DNA of 64,000 nucleotides from an uncultured Sphingobacteriaceae bacterium. GTDB taxonomy: Bacteria; Bacteroidota; Bacteroidia; Sphingobacteriales; Sphingobacteriaceae. Shown here piece after piece: positions 9,550 through 19,198 of this stretch. The notes below the pieces were generated by a model, which made no database searches, was not told the origin of the DNA, and saw only the letters and a list, made by a program, of their open reading frames with translations. Location: assembly GCA_946887045.1 (NCBI GenBank), contig CAMPKC010000023.1, forward strand, positions 1 to 64,000. The letters run 5' to 3'. Each line of letters begins with the position of its first letter. Position 1 is the stretch's first letter. Made by a program: the position numbers and the translations under genes.

Positions 9550-10728
9550 ATGTCAGATCTTAAATACAATCAACGCGGTGTTTCTGCCGGAAAAGAAGAC
9601 GTTCATAACGCAATAAAAAACATTGATAAGGGACTTTTCCCAAAAGCTTTTTGTAAGATTATTCCGGATATTTTAGGTGGCGACCCACAATGGTGCAATA
9701 TCATGCATGCTGATGGTGCAGGCACCAAATCATCTCTGGCATATATCTACTGGAAAGAAACCGGCGATATTTCTGTATGGAAAGGCATTGCACAGGATGC
9801 TATCATTATGAATCTTGATGATTTGCTTTGCGTTGGTGCGACAGACAACATATTACTCTCGTCCACTATCGGAAGGAATAAAAATCTTATTCCGGGAGAA
9901 GTGATTGCCGAAATTATAAACGGCACCGAAGAAATCCTCTCGGAGCTGCGCGAACTTGGTATTGGAATTTACTCTACCGGCGGCGAAACTGCCGATGTAG
10001 GCGATTTAGTTAGAACTGTAATCGTAGATTCTACAGTTACCTGCAGAATGAAACGGGATGAAGTAATATCAAACGACAGAATTAAAGCAGGCGATGTTAT
10101 TGTTGGCTTAAGCTCGTACGGACAAACAACTTACGAAAAAGAATATAATGGCGGCATGGGTTCAAATGGCCTTACATCAGCCCGTCACGATGTGTTCCAT
10201 AAATATGTGGCTGAGAAATACCCTGAAAGTTACGACCCTGCCGTACCATACGAACTGGTTTTTGCCGGAAATAAAAAGCTTACCGATCCGATTGAAATTG
10301 GCAATGGTAACACAATAACAGCAGGAAAGCTGGTACTTTCTCCAACCCGCACCTATGCTCCTGTAATTAAAGCTTTGCTTGATAAATACCGCTCTCAAAT
10401 AAACGGAATGGTACATTGCAGTGGTGGCGCACAAACCAAAGTGCTTCATTTCGTAGATAGTCTTCATATTATAAAAGACAATTTATTTCCTATTCCTCCC
10501 CTCTTCAAATTAATTCAAGAACAATCAGGCACGAGCTGGGAAGAAATGTACAAAGTGTTTAATATGGGTCATCGTATGGAGCTGTATGTTTCTGAAGAAA
10601 TAGCCGCTGATATTATTGCGATCGCTGAAAGTTTCAAAATTGATGCGCAGATTGTAGGAAGAGTTGAAAGCTCGGAAAAAAAGCAGGTAACTGTAAAATC
10701 TGAATTTGGAGAGTTTATTTATCATTAA
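9550..10728 (+). CDS. purM: Phosphoribosylformylglycinamidine cyclo-ligase (AIR synthase)
   Basis: It converts FGAM to AIR with ATP, the fifth step of purine synthesis. The N-terminus YNQRGVSAGKEDVHNAI and HADGAGTKSSLA, then GIAQDAIIMNLDDLLCVGA and GGETADVGDLV, are PurM nucleotide-binding signatures. At about 392 aa it is longer than enterobacterial PurM (about 345 aa), as usual in Bacteroidota. The frame extends 3 codons upstream with TTG; I use ATG 9550. Single gene, separated from glnN by terminator and heptamer arrays. Confidence 0.92.
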   Translation: MSDLKYNQRGVSAGKEDVHNAIKNIDKGLFPKAFCKIIPDILGGDPQWCNIMHADGAGTKSSLAYIYWKETGDISVWKGIAQDAIIMNLDDLLCVGATDNILLSSTIGRNKNLIPGEVIAEIINGTEEILSELRELGIGIYSTGGETADVGDLVRTVIVDSTVTCRMKRDEVISNDRIKAGDVIVGLSSYGQTTYEKEYNGGMGSNGLTSARHDVFHKYVAEKYPESYDPAVPYELVFAGNKKLTDPIEIGNGNTITAGKLVLSPTRTYAPVIKALLDKYRSQINGMVHCSGGAQTKVLHFVDSLHIIKDNLFPIPPLFKLIQEQSGTSWEEMYKVFNMGHRMELYVSEEIAADIIAIAESFKIDAQIVGRVESSEKKQVTVKSEFGEFIYH

Positions 10729-10821
10729 GTATATGATACTTCAAATTGCTATGACTCAAACATTTTTTTAGCCAAAAATCCTATACAATAGAATTTATAC
10801 CGAAAAAAGCTACACAATTTG

Positions 10822-10829
10822 TAGATTTG
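10822..10829 (+). promoter_or_regulatory. lpdA -7 promoter box TAGATTTG
   Basis: A TAnnTTTG match lies 31 bp before the lpdA ATG. No convincing -33 TTTG was seen. Confidence 0.45.
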
Positions 10830-10860
10830 GCCCGGTCAAAAAAATAAAAATACAATTCTC

Positions 10861-12249
10861 ATGAATTACGACTTAATAGTTATTGGAAGCGGTCCCGGAG
10901 GTTATGTTGCAGCAATCAGAGCTTCGCAGCTTGGTTTAAAAACAGCCATTATCGAACGCGAATCTCTTGGTGGTATCTGCCTTAACTGGGGATGTATCCC
11001 TACAAAAGCTCTGTTAAAAAGCGCTCAGGTATTTGAATATATCAACCATGCAGCCGACTATGGTATTAAAGTACAAGGTGGAGAAGCTGATTTTGGCGCG
11101 GTTGTAAAACGCAGCAGAGGCGTAGCAGATGGGATGAGTAAAGGCATCCAGTTTCTGATGAAGAAAAATAAAATTGATGTGATCATGGGTACTGCCAAAA
11201 TTAAAAAAGGCGGTAAAATTGACGTAAAAGCAGCCGATGGTTCATCAAAAGAATATACCGCTAAACACACTATTTTAGCAACAGGTGCACGTTCAAGAGA
11301 ATTACCTAACTTAAAACAAGACGGTAAAAAAATCATAGGCTACCGTCAGGCAATGAATCTTCCGGAGCAGCCAAAAAGCATGATTGTAGTAGGCTCTGGT
11401 GCTATAGGGATTGAATTTGCATACTTCTACAATGCTATGGGTACCAAAGTTACCGTGGTTGAATTTATGGATCGTATTGTTCCGGTTGAGGACGAAGAAA
11501 TCTCAAAACAACTGGAGCGCAGTCTTAAGAAAACAGGTATCAATATTTTAACAAGTGCTAACGTAGAATCTGTTGACACTTCAGGCAACGGCTGCAAGGC
11601 AAAGGTTAAAACTGCAAGCGGTGTTGAAACCCTGGAGGCTGATATCGTACTTTCAGCTGTTGGTATCACTCCAAACATCGAGAATTTGGGTCTGGAAGAA
11701 GTTGGCGTAAAAACAGACCGCGGACGTGTAGTGGTTGATGGATTTTACAAGACCAATATCGCTGGTGTTTACGCTATCGGAGATATCGTAGGCGGACAAG
11801 CTCTGGCTCACGTTGCTTCTGCTGAAGGAATAATCTGCGTTGAAAAAATCGCAGGACACCATCCAGAGCCGTTAAATTATAACAACATTCCGGGATGTAC
11901 TTACTGCTCACCTGAGATTGCTTCCGTAGGATATACAGAAAAAGCGGCTAAAGAAGCTGGGTACGAAATCAAAGTGGGTAAATTCCCTTTCTCTGCTTCG
12001 GGTAAAGCAAGTGCCGCGGGTACTAAAGATGGCTTCGTAAAAGTAATTTTTGACGCTAAATACGGCGAATTCCTTGGAGCTCACTTAATCGGTGCAAACG
12101 TTACAGAGATGATTGCAGGGGTAGTTGTTGCACGTAAGCTTGAAACTACCGGAATGGATATTGTAAAAACAGTTCACCCCCACCCTACCATGAGCGAAGC
12201 CATTATGGAAGCTGCCGCTGATGCGTATGGAGAGGTAATACATTTGTAG
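10861..12249 (+). CDS. lpdA: Dihydrolipoyl dehydrogenase (E3)
   Basis: An FAD flavoprotein that reoxidises dihydrolipoamide with NAD+ for 2-oxoacid dehydrogenase complexes. FAD motif VIGSGPGGYVAAIRASQLG opens the protein. The redox disulfide is in GGICLNWGCIPTKALL, the NAD motif in VVGSGAIGIEFAYFYNAMG, and the C-terminal active-site His/Glu in HPHPTMSEAIMEAA. At 462 aa it is full length. It stands alone here; the branched-chain E1 of this window (50.0-52.4 kb) is a candidate partner complex. A perfect 13-bp terminator follows. Confidence 0.95.
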   Translation: MNYDLIVIGSGPGGYVAAIRASQLGLKTAIIERESLGGICLNWGCIPTKALLKSAQVFEYINHAADYGIKVQGGEADFGAVVKRSRGVADGMSKGIQFLMKKNKIDVIMGTAKIKKGGKIDVKAADGSSKEYTAKHTILATGARSRELPNLKQDGKKIIGYRQAMNLPEQPKSMIVVGSGAIGIEFAYFYNAMGTKVTVVEFMDRIVPVEDEEISKQLERSLKKTGINILTSANVESVDTSGNGCKAKVKTASGVETLEADIVLSAVGITPNIENLGLEEVGVKTDRGRVVVDGFYKTNIAGVYAIGDIVGGQALAHVASAEGIICVEKIAGHHPEPLNYNNIPGCTYCSPEIASVGYTEKAAKEAGYEIKVGKFPFSASGKASAAGTKDGFVKVIFDAKYGEFLGAHLIGANVTEMIAGVVVARKLETTGMDIVKTVHPHPTMSEAIMEAAADAYGEVIHL

Positions 12250-12257
12250 GAGAATTA

Positions 12258-12319
12258 GTTGTAGGTTGTACGTTATAAGTACTGCATTAAAAGTTGTAGG
12301 TTATACGTTATAAGTACTG
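12258..12319 (+). repeat. Heptamer array (lpdA 3' side), two 27-bp copies at 35-bp period
   Basis: Two copies of a 27-bp block (12258-12284, 12293-12319) differ at one base. Each parses into 7-mers GTTGTAG, GTTGTAC or GTTATAC, GTTATAA, GTACTG. Confidence 0.8.
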
Positions 12320-12379
12320 TAAACTTGCTAAAGACAATTTTATTTTTTCATAAAGCAGGTATTACTAATTTTAGATTTT

Positions 12380-12420
12380 TTAAGCTTCCAACGGTCATCT
12401 GTTGGAAGCTTAATTTTTTA
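12380..12420 (+). terminator. Terminator of lpdA
   Basis: A perfect 13-bp stem, TTAAGCTTCCAAC with GTTGGAAGCTTAA and an 8-nt loop, is followed by a T run. Confidence 0.85.
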
Positions 12421-12430
12421 ACCATCCAAT

Positions 12431-12480
12431 CCCACAACCCACAACCTTCAACTCACAACCCTCAACTCACAACCCTCACC
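12431..12480 (+). repeat. Heptamer array (sugE 5' side)
   Basis: It parses into CCCACAA, CCCACAA, CCTTCAA, CTCACAA, CCCTCAA, CTCACAA, CCCTCAC. TCAACTCACAACCC is a perfect 14-bp tandem pair at 12448 and 12462. G-free on this strand; it runs to 6 bp before the next ATG. Confidence 0.85.
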
Positions 12481-12485
12481 CCCCT

Positions 12486-12806
12486 ATGGCATGGTTCTTA
12501 TTAATTCTCGGTGGATTGTTTGAAGTTGGATTTACGACCTGCTTAAAGCTGTCTAATAACTTCACAAAGCTGGGCTGGAGTATCGGCTTTTTTGTCTGCA
12601 TTACTCTTAGCTTTATTTTATTAAATAAAGCAGTTCAAACGCTGCCGATGGGCACAGCTTATGCTGTCTGGACGGGCATCGGTGCTGCCGGGTCTGTTAT
12701 TGTCGGTATTTATCTTTTTAAAGAACCTTCAGATTTTTGGCGTTTATTCTTTTTAATCTTGTTAATCTCTTCCATTTTAGGCTTGAAAATCGTTTCGAAG
12801 ACCTGA
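12486..12806 (+). CDS. sugE: SMR family transporter, Gdx/SugE type
   Basis: A four-helix small multidrug resistance protein of 106 aa. The membrane Glu in GGLFEVGFTTCLKLS is the proton/substrate-binding residue of the family. The segment LPMGTAYAVWTGIGAAGSVIVGI is closest to SugE/Gdx, whose characterised members export guanidinium, rather than to broad drug exporters. I see no guanidine riboswitch upstream, only the heptamer array. Function as guanidinium exporter is inferred from family membership. Confidence 0.85.
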   Translation: MAWFLLILGGLFEVGFTTCLKLSNNFTKLGWSIGFFVCITLSFILLNKAVQTLPMGTAYAVWTGIGAAGSVIVGIYLFKEPSDFWRLFFLILLISSILGLKIVSKT

Positions 12807-12821
12807 GGACGTGGGGTGTAG

Positions 12822-12870
12822 AGTAGCTGGTATCAAGTAGCTGGTATCAAGTAGCTAGTACTAGTATTAA
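12822..12870 (+). repeat. Heptamer array (sugE 3' side), 14-bp units
   Basis: AGTAGCTGGTATCA occurs at 12822 and 12836, followed by the variant AGTAGCTAGTACTA at 12850 and GTATTAA. The array is built of 7-mers AGTAGCT and GGTATCA. Confidence 0.8.
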
Positions 12871-12960
12871 GATTAGTAATTTATACAGCTTCGCACATTT
12901 ACAACGCATTCTGCCGACATTTACTTATTTTCACATCTATGTATTTACCACATTAGAAAG

Positions 12961-13797
12961 ATGAACCTTTACTCCATAGAAACCGGCTTATTTAAATTAG
13001 ATGGAGGTGCTATGTTTGGTGTGGTTCCTAAAACAATATGGAACAGAACCACCCCGGCTGATCAGAATAACCTCTGTACTTTCGCTATGCGTTCGCTCCT
13101 TATTGAAGACGGAGACAGGTTAATACTGGTGGATACCGGCATAGGAAATAAGCAAAGCGAGAAATTTCTAGCCTATTACTACTTACATGGAGACGATTCG
13201 CTGGAAAAGTCTCTGGCTGCCCGTGGATTTTCAAAAGATGATATAACGGATGTATTTCTTACTCACCTGCACCTGGATCATGTGGGAGGAGCAATAGAGA
13301 GAAAAGGAGAGAATTTGATTCCAGCTTTTAAAAATGCAAGCTATTGGAGCAATCAACAGCACTGGGATTGGGCCGTTTTTCCGAACGAAAGAGAAAAAGC
13401 ATCCTTTTTAAGAGAAAACATAATCCCAATACAAGAAAGCGGGCAATTAAAATTCCTCAGTCCCCAGCAATCTGATCTAACCGACAATGTCAGTGTTCGA
13501 TTCACCTACGGACACACGGATGCTATGATGCTGCCTCAAGTTACCTATAAAGGAAAAACTATTTTATACGCCGCCGATCTAATTCCGACAGCTGCGCATA
13601 TTCCAGTCCTGTATGTTGCAGGGTATGATGTATTTCCCCTCAAATCAATGGACGAAAAAAAGGAAATATTAAACGAAGCCCTTGCAAATGAATACATTCT
13701 CTTCCTCGAACATGATGCTATTAACGAATGCTGTACCCTGATTCAGACTGAAAAAGGAATTCGTTTGGGTGAGACGTTTAGCGTTAGTGATATTTAA
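12961..13797 (+). CDS. MBL-fold metallo-hydrolase
   Basis: A metallo-beta-lactamase fold hydrolase of 278 aa with the zinc motif LTHLHLDHVGG (HxHxDH), upstream Asp in LVDTGIG, later metal ligands in GHTDAM and the Asp of ADLIPT, and a C-terminal EHD. The layout resembles quorum-quenching lactonases and related MBL proteins (N-acyl homoserine lactonase-like branch), but substrate cannot be assigned. ATG 12961 follows TTAGAAAG, a weak purine-rich ribosome-binding stretch. Confidence 0.85.
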   Translation: MNLYSIETGLFKLDGGAMFGVVPKTIWNRTTPADQNNLCTFAMRSLLIEDGDRLILVDTGIGNKQSEKFLAYYYLHGDDSLEKSLAARGFSKDDITDVFLTHLHLDHVGGAIERKGENLIPAFKNASYWSNQQHWDWAVFPNEREKASFLRENIIPIQESGQLKFLSPQQSDLTDNVSVRFTYGHTDAMMLPQVTYKGKTILYAADLIPTAAHIPVLYVAGYDVFPLKSMDEKKEILNEALANEYILFLEHDAINECCTLIQTEKGIRLGETFSVSDI

Positions 13798-14106
13798 TTT
13801 TCCACAGATAATAACAATCGCCCTGAAACGTTATTAGTATAGTTTTGCAGAAACGCAACAAAAAACTCCTCTGAGCTTTTTTCTTTATAGAAAAACTCCG
13901 GCCGGACGGACTTAGATCTAAAACATTAGATTTGTCATAACATTTTCATGAAATCTGCTTTTTTAGTTCAACTGGAACGATTTTTGTTAACAAAGCCTTT
14001 GATTTTATAATAAATTTTATTACAACTTTTCTACTTTTTTACCGTTAAAAGCTTATAAAAGTTTTTAACTTTGCACACGCTTCAAGAAAGGGGTATCGTA
14101 CTTTAA
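13798..14106 (+). promoter_or_regulatory. 309-bp intergenic region before rpoD with three TAnnTTTG boxes
   Basis: TAGTTTTG at 13840-13847, TAGATTTG at 13927-13934 and TAACTTTG at 14066-14073 fit the Bacteroidota -7 consensus. The last lies 33 bp before the rpoD ATG and is the best promoter candidate. The others could drive a long leader or a small RNA. No coding sequence was seen. Confidence 0.5.
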
Positions 14107-14967
14107 ATGAGACAACTCAAAATAACACAATCCATTACCAATCGTGAGTCACAATCTCTCGACAAATATTTACACGAAATTGGTAAAGTAGACTTAATCA
14201 CTGCTGAAGAAGAAGTAATTCTTGCTCAAAAAATCCGCGAAGGCGATCAGGCCGCATTAGAACGTTTAACAAAAACAAATTTACGTTTCGTAGTTTCTGT
14301 TGCAAAACAATACCAAAATCAAGGCTTAACATTAGGCGATCTTATAAACGAAGGTAACCTTGGTTTAATTAAAGCGGCAAAACGTTTCGATGAAACAAAA
14401 GGTTTCAAATTCATTTCATACGCTGTATGGTGGATTCGTCAATCAATTTTGCAAGCTATCGCTGAACAATCGCGTATTGTTCGTTTACCATTAAACCAGG
14501 TTGGTTCTTTAAGCAAAATCAGTAAGGCTTTTTCAAAGCTTGAACAAGAATACGAACGCGAACCATCTCCTGAAGAGTTGGCCGACACATTAGAGACAAC
14601 TGTAGACAAGATATCTGACACATTAAGTAATTCAGGTCGCCATGTATCGATGGATGCGCCATTTGTTCAGGGAGAAGAGAATACATTGTTAGATGTATTG
14701 GAAAACGGTGAACAAAGTACTGATAGCAACCTAATCGATGAGTCACTATCGGAAGAAATTAAACGTTCATTACAGACACTGACAGAACGCGAGCGCGAAA
14801 TCATTGTTCTTTTCTTTGGTTTAGGAAGCAATCATCCTTTATCTCTTGAAGAAATCGGAGAGAAATTCAATCTTACCCGCGAGCGTGTAAGACAAATTAA
14901 AGATAAAGCATTACAGCGTCTGCGTCATACATCAAGAAGTAAGATTCTAAAATCTTATCTCGGATAG
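14107..14967 (+). CDS. rpoD: Primary RNA polymerase sigma factor (sigma-70/SigA type)
   Basis: At 286 aa it is the short Bacteroidota housekeeping sigma, lacking the long region 1.1 of proteobacterial RpoD. Region 1.2 ([20 protein letters not shown]), region 2 ([38 protein letters not shown] and the melting segment [17 protein letters not shown]), region 3, and region 4 with [28 protein letters not shown] are all intact. This factor is expected to read the TAnnTTTG promoters noted elsewhere in the window. A stem-loop terminator follows. Confidence 0.96.
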   Translation: MRQLKITQSITNRESQSLDKYLHEIGKVDLITAEEEVILAQKIREGDQAALERLTKTNLRFVVSVAKQYQNQGLTLGDLINEGNLGLIKAAKRFDETKGFKFISYAVWWIRQSILQAIAEQSRIVRLPLNQVGSLSKISKAFSKLEQEYEREPSPEELADTLETTVDKISDTLSNSGRHVSMDAPFVQGEENTLLDVLENGEQSTDSNLIDESLSEEIKRSLQTLTEREREIIVLFFGLGSNHPLSLEEIGEKFNLTRERVRQIKDKALQRLRHTSRSKILKSYLG

Positions 14968-14990
14968 ATAAATCTTTAATACGGATTGGG

Positions 14991-15022
14991 AAAAGGCTTG
15001 CATTAGATGTAAGCCTTTTTTT
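14991..15022 (+). terminator. Terminator of rpoD
   Basis: The stem AAGGCTTGCAT with ATGTAAGCCTT (one G-U pair, loop TAG) is flanked by an A run and followed by a T run. Confidence 0.85.
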
Positions 15023-15048
15023 ATTGTGGTATTCGTTTTAAACTAATT

Positions 15049-15516
15049 TTAATACTGCGGCCTGTTTAAAATGGCTTCTTTTATAACCGCATCTTCAATA
15101 TCGAAATCTGCATACTTTTCTTCCTCTCTTTCACTCGCTACAAATTTATGCTTATGAGGTGCATGAATTTCGCGGCCCCTAATCACCTCCTCGACAGGCT
15201 CTTCTGGATTGTATAATTCTACAACCTTGGGAATTTTAACACCCGGTTCATTCTTTACTGGTTCTCTAGCCGGGAGCATAGGCTCGTACCTGGGCTCATG
15301 ATACTTTTCGGGCCCATGTGGTTCCTTATCAAGAATCGACTTTTCTGGAATATACGTTTGCTCATCGCGCCATTCAGAGTAAGTTTCTTCCGATCTTTCC
15401 TCAAATGGCTGTGACGGATTACGTGTACGCGCTTCCTCCTGCCCTTTCTGATAATTTTCATATACCTTATAAGCCATATATGCCAATGCCGCAAGAAAGG
15501 GTAATATGTTTTCCAT
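15049..15516 (-). CDS. Conserved hypothetical single-pass membrane protein
   Basis: A 155-aa protein with an N-terminal hydrophobic segment (MENILPFLAALAYMAYKVYENYQKG) followed by a charged, Glu/Pro-rich and probably disordered cytoplasmic part. It ends in DFDIEDAVIKEAILNRPQY, which resembles a short motif that closes many Bacteroidota small proteins (ILNRxY). I chose Met 15516 because it places the helix at the N-terminus; an upstream Met is 15 bp away. Convergent with rpoD and divergent from smc. Function unknown. Confidence 0.7.
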   Translation of the reverse strand: MENILPFLAALAYMAYKVYENYQKGQEEARTRNPSQPFEERSEETYSEWRDEQTYIPEKSILDKEPHGPEKYHEPRYEPMLPAREPVKNEPGVKIPKVVELYNPEEPVEEVIRGREIHAPHKHKFVASEREEEKYADFDIEDAVIKEAILNRPQY

Positions 15517-15637
15517 CAAAGCAAAGTACAATAAATTAAGATTTTAACACAAAAAATATTAAAAACTCCATAAATTCTATAAATTGCTATTTCCATTAAT
15601 GTGATGAGTATAAGGCTGTGTGCCTTTTTAAAGAGAG

Positions 15638-18600
15638 ATGCAATTAAACCGGCTGGAAATAAAAGGATTTAAAAGCTTTGGCGATAAAATCACCATCAAT
15701 TTCAATGAGGGTGTAACGGCCATTGTTGGTCCGAATGGTTGCGGAAAATCCAATGTTGTCGATGCTATTCGCTGGGTTTTGGGCGAGCAAAGCACCCGCA
15801 TGCTCCGATCGGAAAAAATGGAGAATATAATATTTAATGGCACCAAAACACGTAAACCATCTCAGCTTGCCGAAGTATCTTTAACCTTCGACAATACAAA
15901 AAACATACTGCCTACAGACTATTCTCAGGTAACCATCACCCGAAAACTATACCGCAGTGGTGAAAGTGAATACCGGTTGAATGATGTACAGTGCCGCCTA
16001 AAAGACATAACTGATTTATTTCTGGATACAGGTATCGGAGCCGACTCGTATTCAATCATTGAGCTTAAAATGATTGACGAAATCATTGCCAATAAAGAAG
16101 GATCAAGACGGGCACTATTTGAAGAAGCATCAGGAATATCTAAATACAAGCTGCGAAAAAAGCAGACGTTTAGTAAGCTCAAAGAAACGGAGGCAGATTT
16201 AAGTCGTGTGGAAGATCTTCTGTTCGAGATAGAAAAAAACCTTAAAACTTTAGAAAACCAGGCAAAAAAAGCAGAAAGATATTATAAACTTAAGGAGCAA
16301 TACAAGGCATTAAGCATTATGCTGGCCTCTTTCAAAATTACCGGCTTCAGAGAATCACTGGAAAAGCTGGAAGAAGAAGAATTGAAGCATTCGGTAGATA
16401 AAACTGCCATAAGTACTGAGATCGACAAGCTGGAAGCCGCACTTCAACAGCAAAAAACAGAGACACTTACCAAAGAGAAAAATCTTGCTGCTCAACAAAA
16501 AGCGACAAATGAATTTACATCAAAAATACGAGCTTACGAAAGCGACAAAAAGATAAAAAATGAGCAACTCAGGTTTTTACAGGAGAAGGAAAAACGCCTG
16601 AATGAAGAACTTGAGAAAGACAAAAACCAGCTTAATCATGTTTTATATAATGTTAAGCGGCTTAACGAAGAACAGTTACAGGAAACTGAGCATTTAAACT
16701 CCATTAAAACAAGCCTGGCTGATAAAAAAGAAGAACTTGATGAATTAAGAGTTCAACAGCAGTCGGCAAAAGCCGGATTAGATGGGCTGGTTAAAGAAAA
16801 TAACGATCTCCAAAATCAATTATACAATTCTGAAAAAGAGCTGACCGTACTGAACATCCAAAAAGATGCTCTTACGCAGGAAATCAGCCGGAATACCAGC
16901 GACGCTGAATCAAAAGAGGCAGAACTTAATGAATTTAATCGCGCAATTCTGGAATTAGAACAGAAAGTTGCTGTTAAGAAAAAAGAGAGCGACGAACTAG
17001 TTCAGCATGAAGAAGAACTTCAACTGCAAATCAGCACCAGTGAAGAACAAATAAATCAGCATAAAGAGAAATTATCCGGCGAAAGCCGAAAGCTTGACTC
17101 GAAACAGAATGAGTACAACCTGATAAAATCTTTAGTTGACAACCTGGAAGGATTCCCCGAATCGATTCGCTTTCTAAAGAAAAATGCCGGCTGGGCTAAA
17201 CAAGCCCCCCTTTTTTCGGATGTACTTTTTTGTAAAGAAGAGTATCGTATTGCCATAGAAAACTATCTTGAACCGGTGATGAATCACTACGTCGTGGACA
17301 CTCAAGCCGAAGCGATTCAGGCAATCAAACTTTTAAGCGATTCTGCAAAAGGGCGGGCAAATTTTTTTATACTGGAAGCTCTGGAGAAGAATCCCGAGCC
17401 CGAAGAGCTGGTTATCGCGAGCAGCAATTTCATTTCAGCATTGAGCATTATTGATGTTGATGAAAAATACAGCCGCCTGTGCAGGCATCTTCTTAAAAAT
17501 GTGTACCTATCGGTTACCGGCGAAGAGGAAGAATTAGAAAATGAACTACCGGAAAACAACCTTGTAATACTTAGCAGCAGCGGGAAGTTTACTAAGAACA
17601 GAATAAGCATGACAGGCGGGTCTGTTGGTTTATTTGAAGGAAAGCGTATCGGACGAGCAAAAAACCTGGAGAACCTTGCAAAAGAGATCCGCTCTTTAGA
17701 AAACTCTATCGGCACTCTGAAAACTTCTATAGAGCAAGAGGGACATAAGGTTATATCCTTAAAAACATCTCTGAAAAAGCAGGAGATCCAAGCTTTACAG
17801 GAAGAGATAAACCGTTTAAACAACGAACTTATCTCTCTTAAAACACGTCAGGAACAATACGCAGCATTCATCCAAAATAGTCAGAACCGGAAACGAGATA
17901 TTGAAGAAAAAATACAGTCGATTGAAGATGAGTTTTTAAAAGCCGAACCAAAACTTATCGAATTAAAATCGCAAAAGTTAGAAACCGGCAACCTTCTTAT
18001 TGAAAAGCAACAGGCATTTCATGAACTTTCGGATCTGGTTACAGAAAAATCCACTTCCTTTAACCAGGAAAATATACGCTTCCATCAACAACAAAATAAA
18101 GTTTCGGGGATAGAGAAAGATCTGGAATATCGCGACAGCCAGCAAAGATCCCTTGAAAATAAAATTGAACTTAATTCATCAGAACTGGCTAAAACAAAAT
18201 CTGAAATAACTGACACTTTACAGCACGTAGATCATTCGGATGAAGATTTGATCAGCATGTACGTCCAAAAAGAGGAGTTTGAAAAAGGTGTTACTGAATC
18301 GGAACAAGAATACTATAAAGCAAAAAACCAGATTACGGAATTAGAAAATTCAATTTCCGCTCTGAGAAAAACAAAAGAACAATCTGAACTCATCTCTAAT
18401 GATCTCAGAGACAAGAAAACGAGTCTGAAGCTGGAATTAAATGCTTTAAAGGAGCGGCTTTCAATAGAGTTCTCTATCGATATTAATGATCTTCTTGAAG
18501 CGGAAGCAACAACCGAAGGTCTAGAAAATGAAAACGAATCTGGCTTAAAAGAAAAAACAGACCGTTTAAAGCAACAGCTTGATGACTTTGGAGGAATTAA

Positions 18601-19192
18601 TTCGATGGCCATGGAAGCTTATCGGGAAATGAATGAACGTTTCACATTTATTCAAACTCAAAAAAGAGATTTGCTGACTGCTAAAGCATCCCTGCTTGAA
18701 ACAATAAAAGAGATTGACGATACGGCCAAGGATAAATTCATGGCTGCCTTTACTCACGTTCGCGAAGATTTTATCAAGGTATTCCGCTCACTTTTTAATG
18801 ACGAAGATAGCTGTGACTTGATTCTAAATAATCCTGAGAACCCGCTTGAATCGGATATTGATATTATAGCCCGGCCAAAAGGAAAACGACCACTGTCTAT
18901 TAACCAACTGTCAGGAGGTGAAAAAACACTTACAGCCACAGCCTTGCTTTTTTCATTATATCTGCTTAAACCTGCTCCATTCTGCATTTTCGATGAGGTT
19001 GATGCACCGCTTGATGACACGAACATTGATAAATTCAATAACATCATCCGCAAATTCTCAGATCAATCGCAATTCATTATAGTATCTCACAACAAACGAA
19101 CCATCGCCAGCACAGATATTATATATGGAGTAACGATGGTAGAGCAGGGAATTTCAAGGGTAGTAGCCGTAGACTTAAGAGAAGTAGCCTAA
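15638..19192 (+). CDS. smc: Chromosome segregation ATPase SMC
   Basis: It forms the dimeric condensin ATPase that organises and segregates chromosomes. Walker A is in IVGPNGCGKSNVVDAIRWVLGEQS. Long coiled coils (about 165-490 and 670-1000) flank a hinge (about 500-650, LEGFPESIRFLKK through TGGSVGLFEGKR). The C-terminal head carries the signature LSGGEKTLTATALLFSL and Walker B FCIFDEVDAPLDDTN. The 1184-aa length matches bacterial SMC. ScpA/ScpB are not in the window. Confidence 0.96.
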   Translation: MQLNRLEIKGFKSFGDKITINFNEGVTAIVGPNGCGKSNVVDAIRWVLGEQSTRMLRSEKMENIIFNGTKTRKPSQLAEVSLTFDNTKNILPTDYSQVTITRKLYRSGESEYRLNDVQCRLKDITDLFLDTGIGADSYSIIELKMIDEIIANKEGSRRALFEEASGISKYKLRKKQTFSKLKETEADLSRVEDLLFEIEKNLKTLENQAKKAERYYKLKEQYKALSIMLASFKITGFRESLEKLEEEELKHSVDKTAISTEIDKLEAALQQQKTETLTKEKNLAAQQKATNEFTSKIRAYESDKKIKNEQLRFLQEKEKRLNEELEKDKNQLNHVLYNVKRLNEEQLQETEHLNSIKTSLADKKEELDELRVQQQSAKAGLDGLVKENNDLQNQLYNSEKELTVLNIQKDALTQEISRNTSDAESKEAELNEFNRAILELEQKVAVKKKESDELVQHEEELQLQISTSEEQINQHKEKLSGESRKLDSKQNEYNLIKSLVDNLEGFPESIRFLKKNAGWAKQAPLFSDVLFCKEEYRIAIENYLEPVMNHYVVDTQAEAIQAIKLLSDSAKGRANFFILEALEKNPEPEELVIASSNFISALSIIDVDEKYSRLCRHLLKNVYLSVTGEEEELENELPENNLVILSSSGKFTKNRISMTGGSVGLFEGKRIGRAKNLENLAKEIRSLENSIGTLKTSIEQEGHKVISLKTSLKKQEIQALQEEINRLNNELISLKTRQEQYAAFIQNSQNRKRDIEEKIQSIEDEFLKAEPKLIELKSQKLETGNLLIEKQQAFHELSDLVTEKSTSFNQENIRFHQQQNKVSGIEKDLEYRDSQQRSLENKIELNSSELAKTKSEITDTLQHVDHSDEDLISMYVQKEEFEKGVTESEQEYYKAKNQITELENSISALRKTKEQSELISNDLRDKKTSLKLELNALKERLSIEFSIDINDLLEAEATTEGLENENESGLKEKTDRLKQQLDDFGGINSMAMEAYREMNERFTFIQTQKRDLLTAKASLLETIKEIDDTAKDKFMAAFTHVREDFIKVFRSLFNDEDSCDLILNNPENPLESDIDIIARPKGKRPLSINQLSGGEKTLTATALLFSLYLLKPAPFCIFDEVDAPLDDTNIDKFNNIIRKFSDQSQFIIVSHNKRTIASTDIIYGVTMVEQGISRVVAVDLREVA

Positions 19193-19198
19193 TAAAAT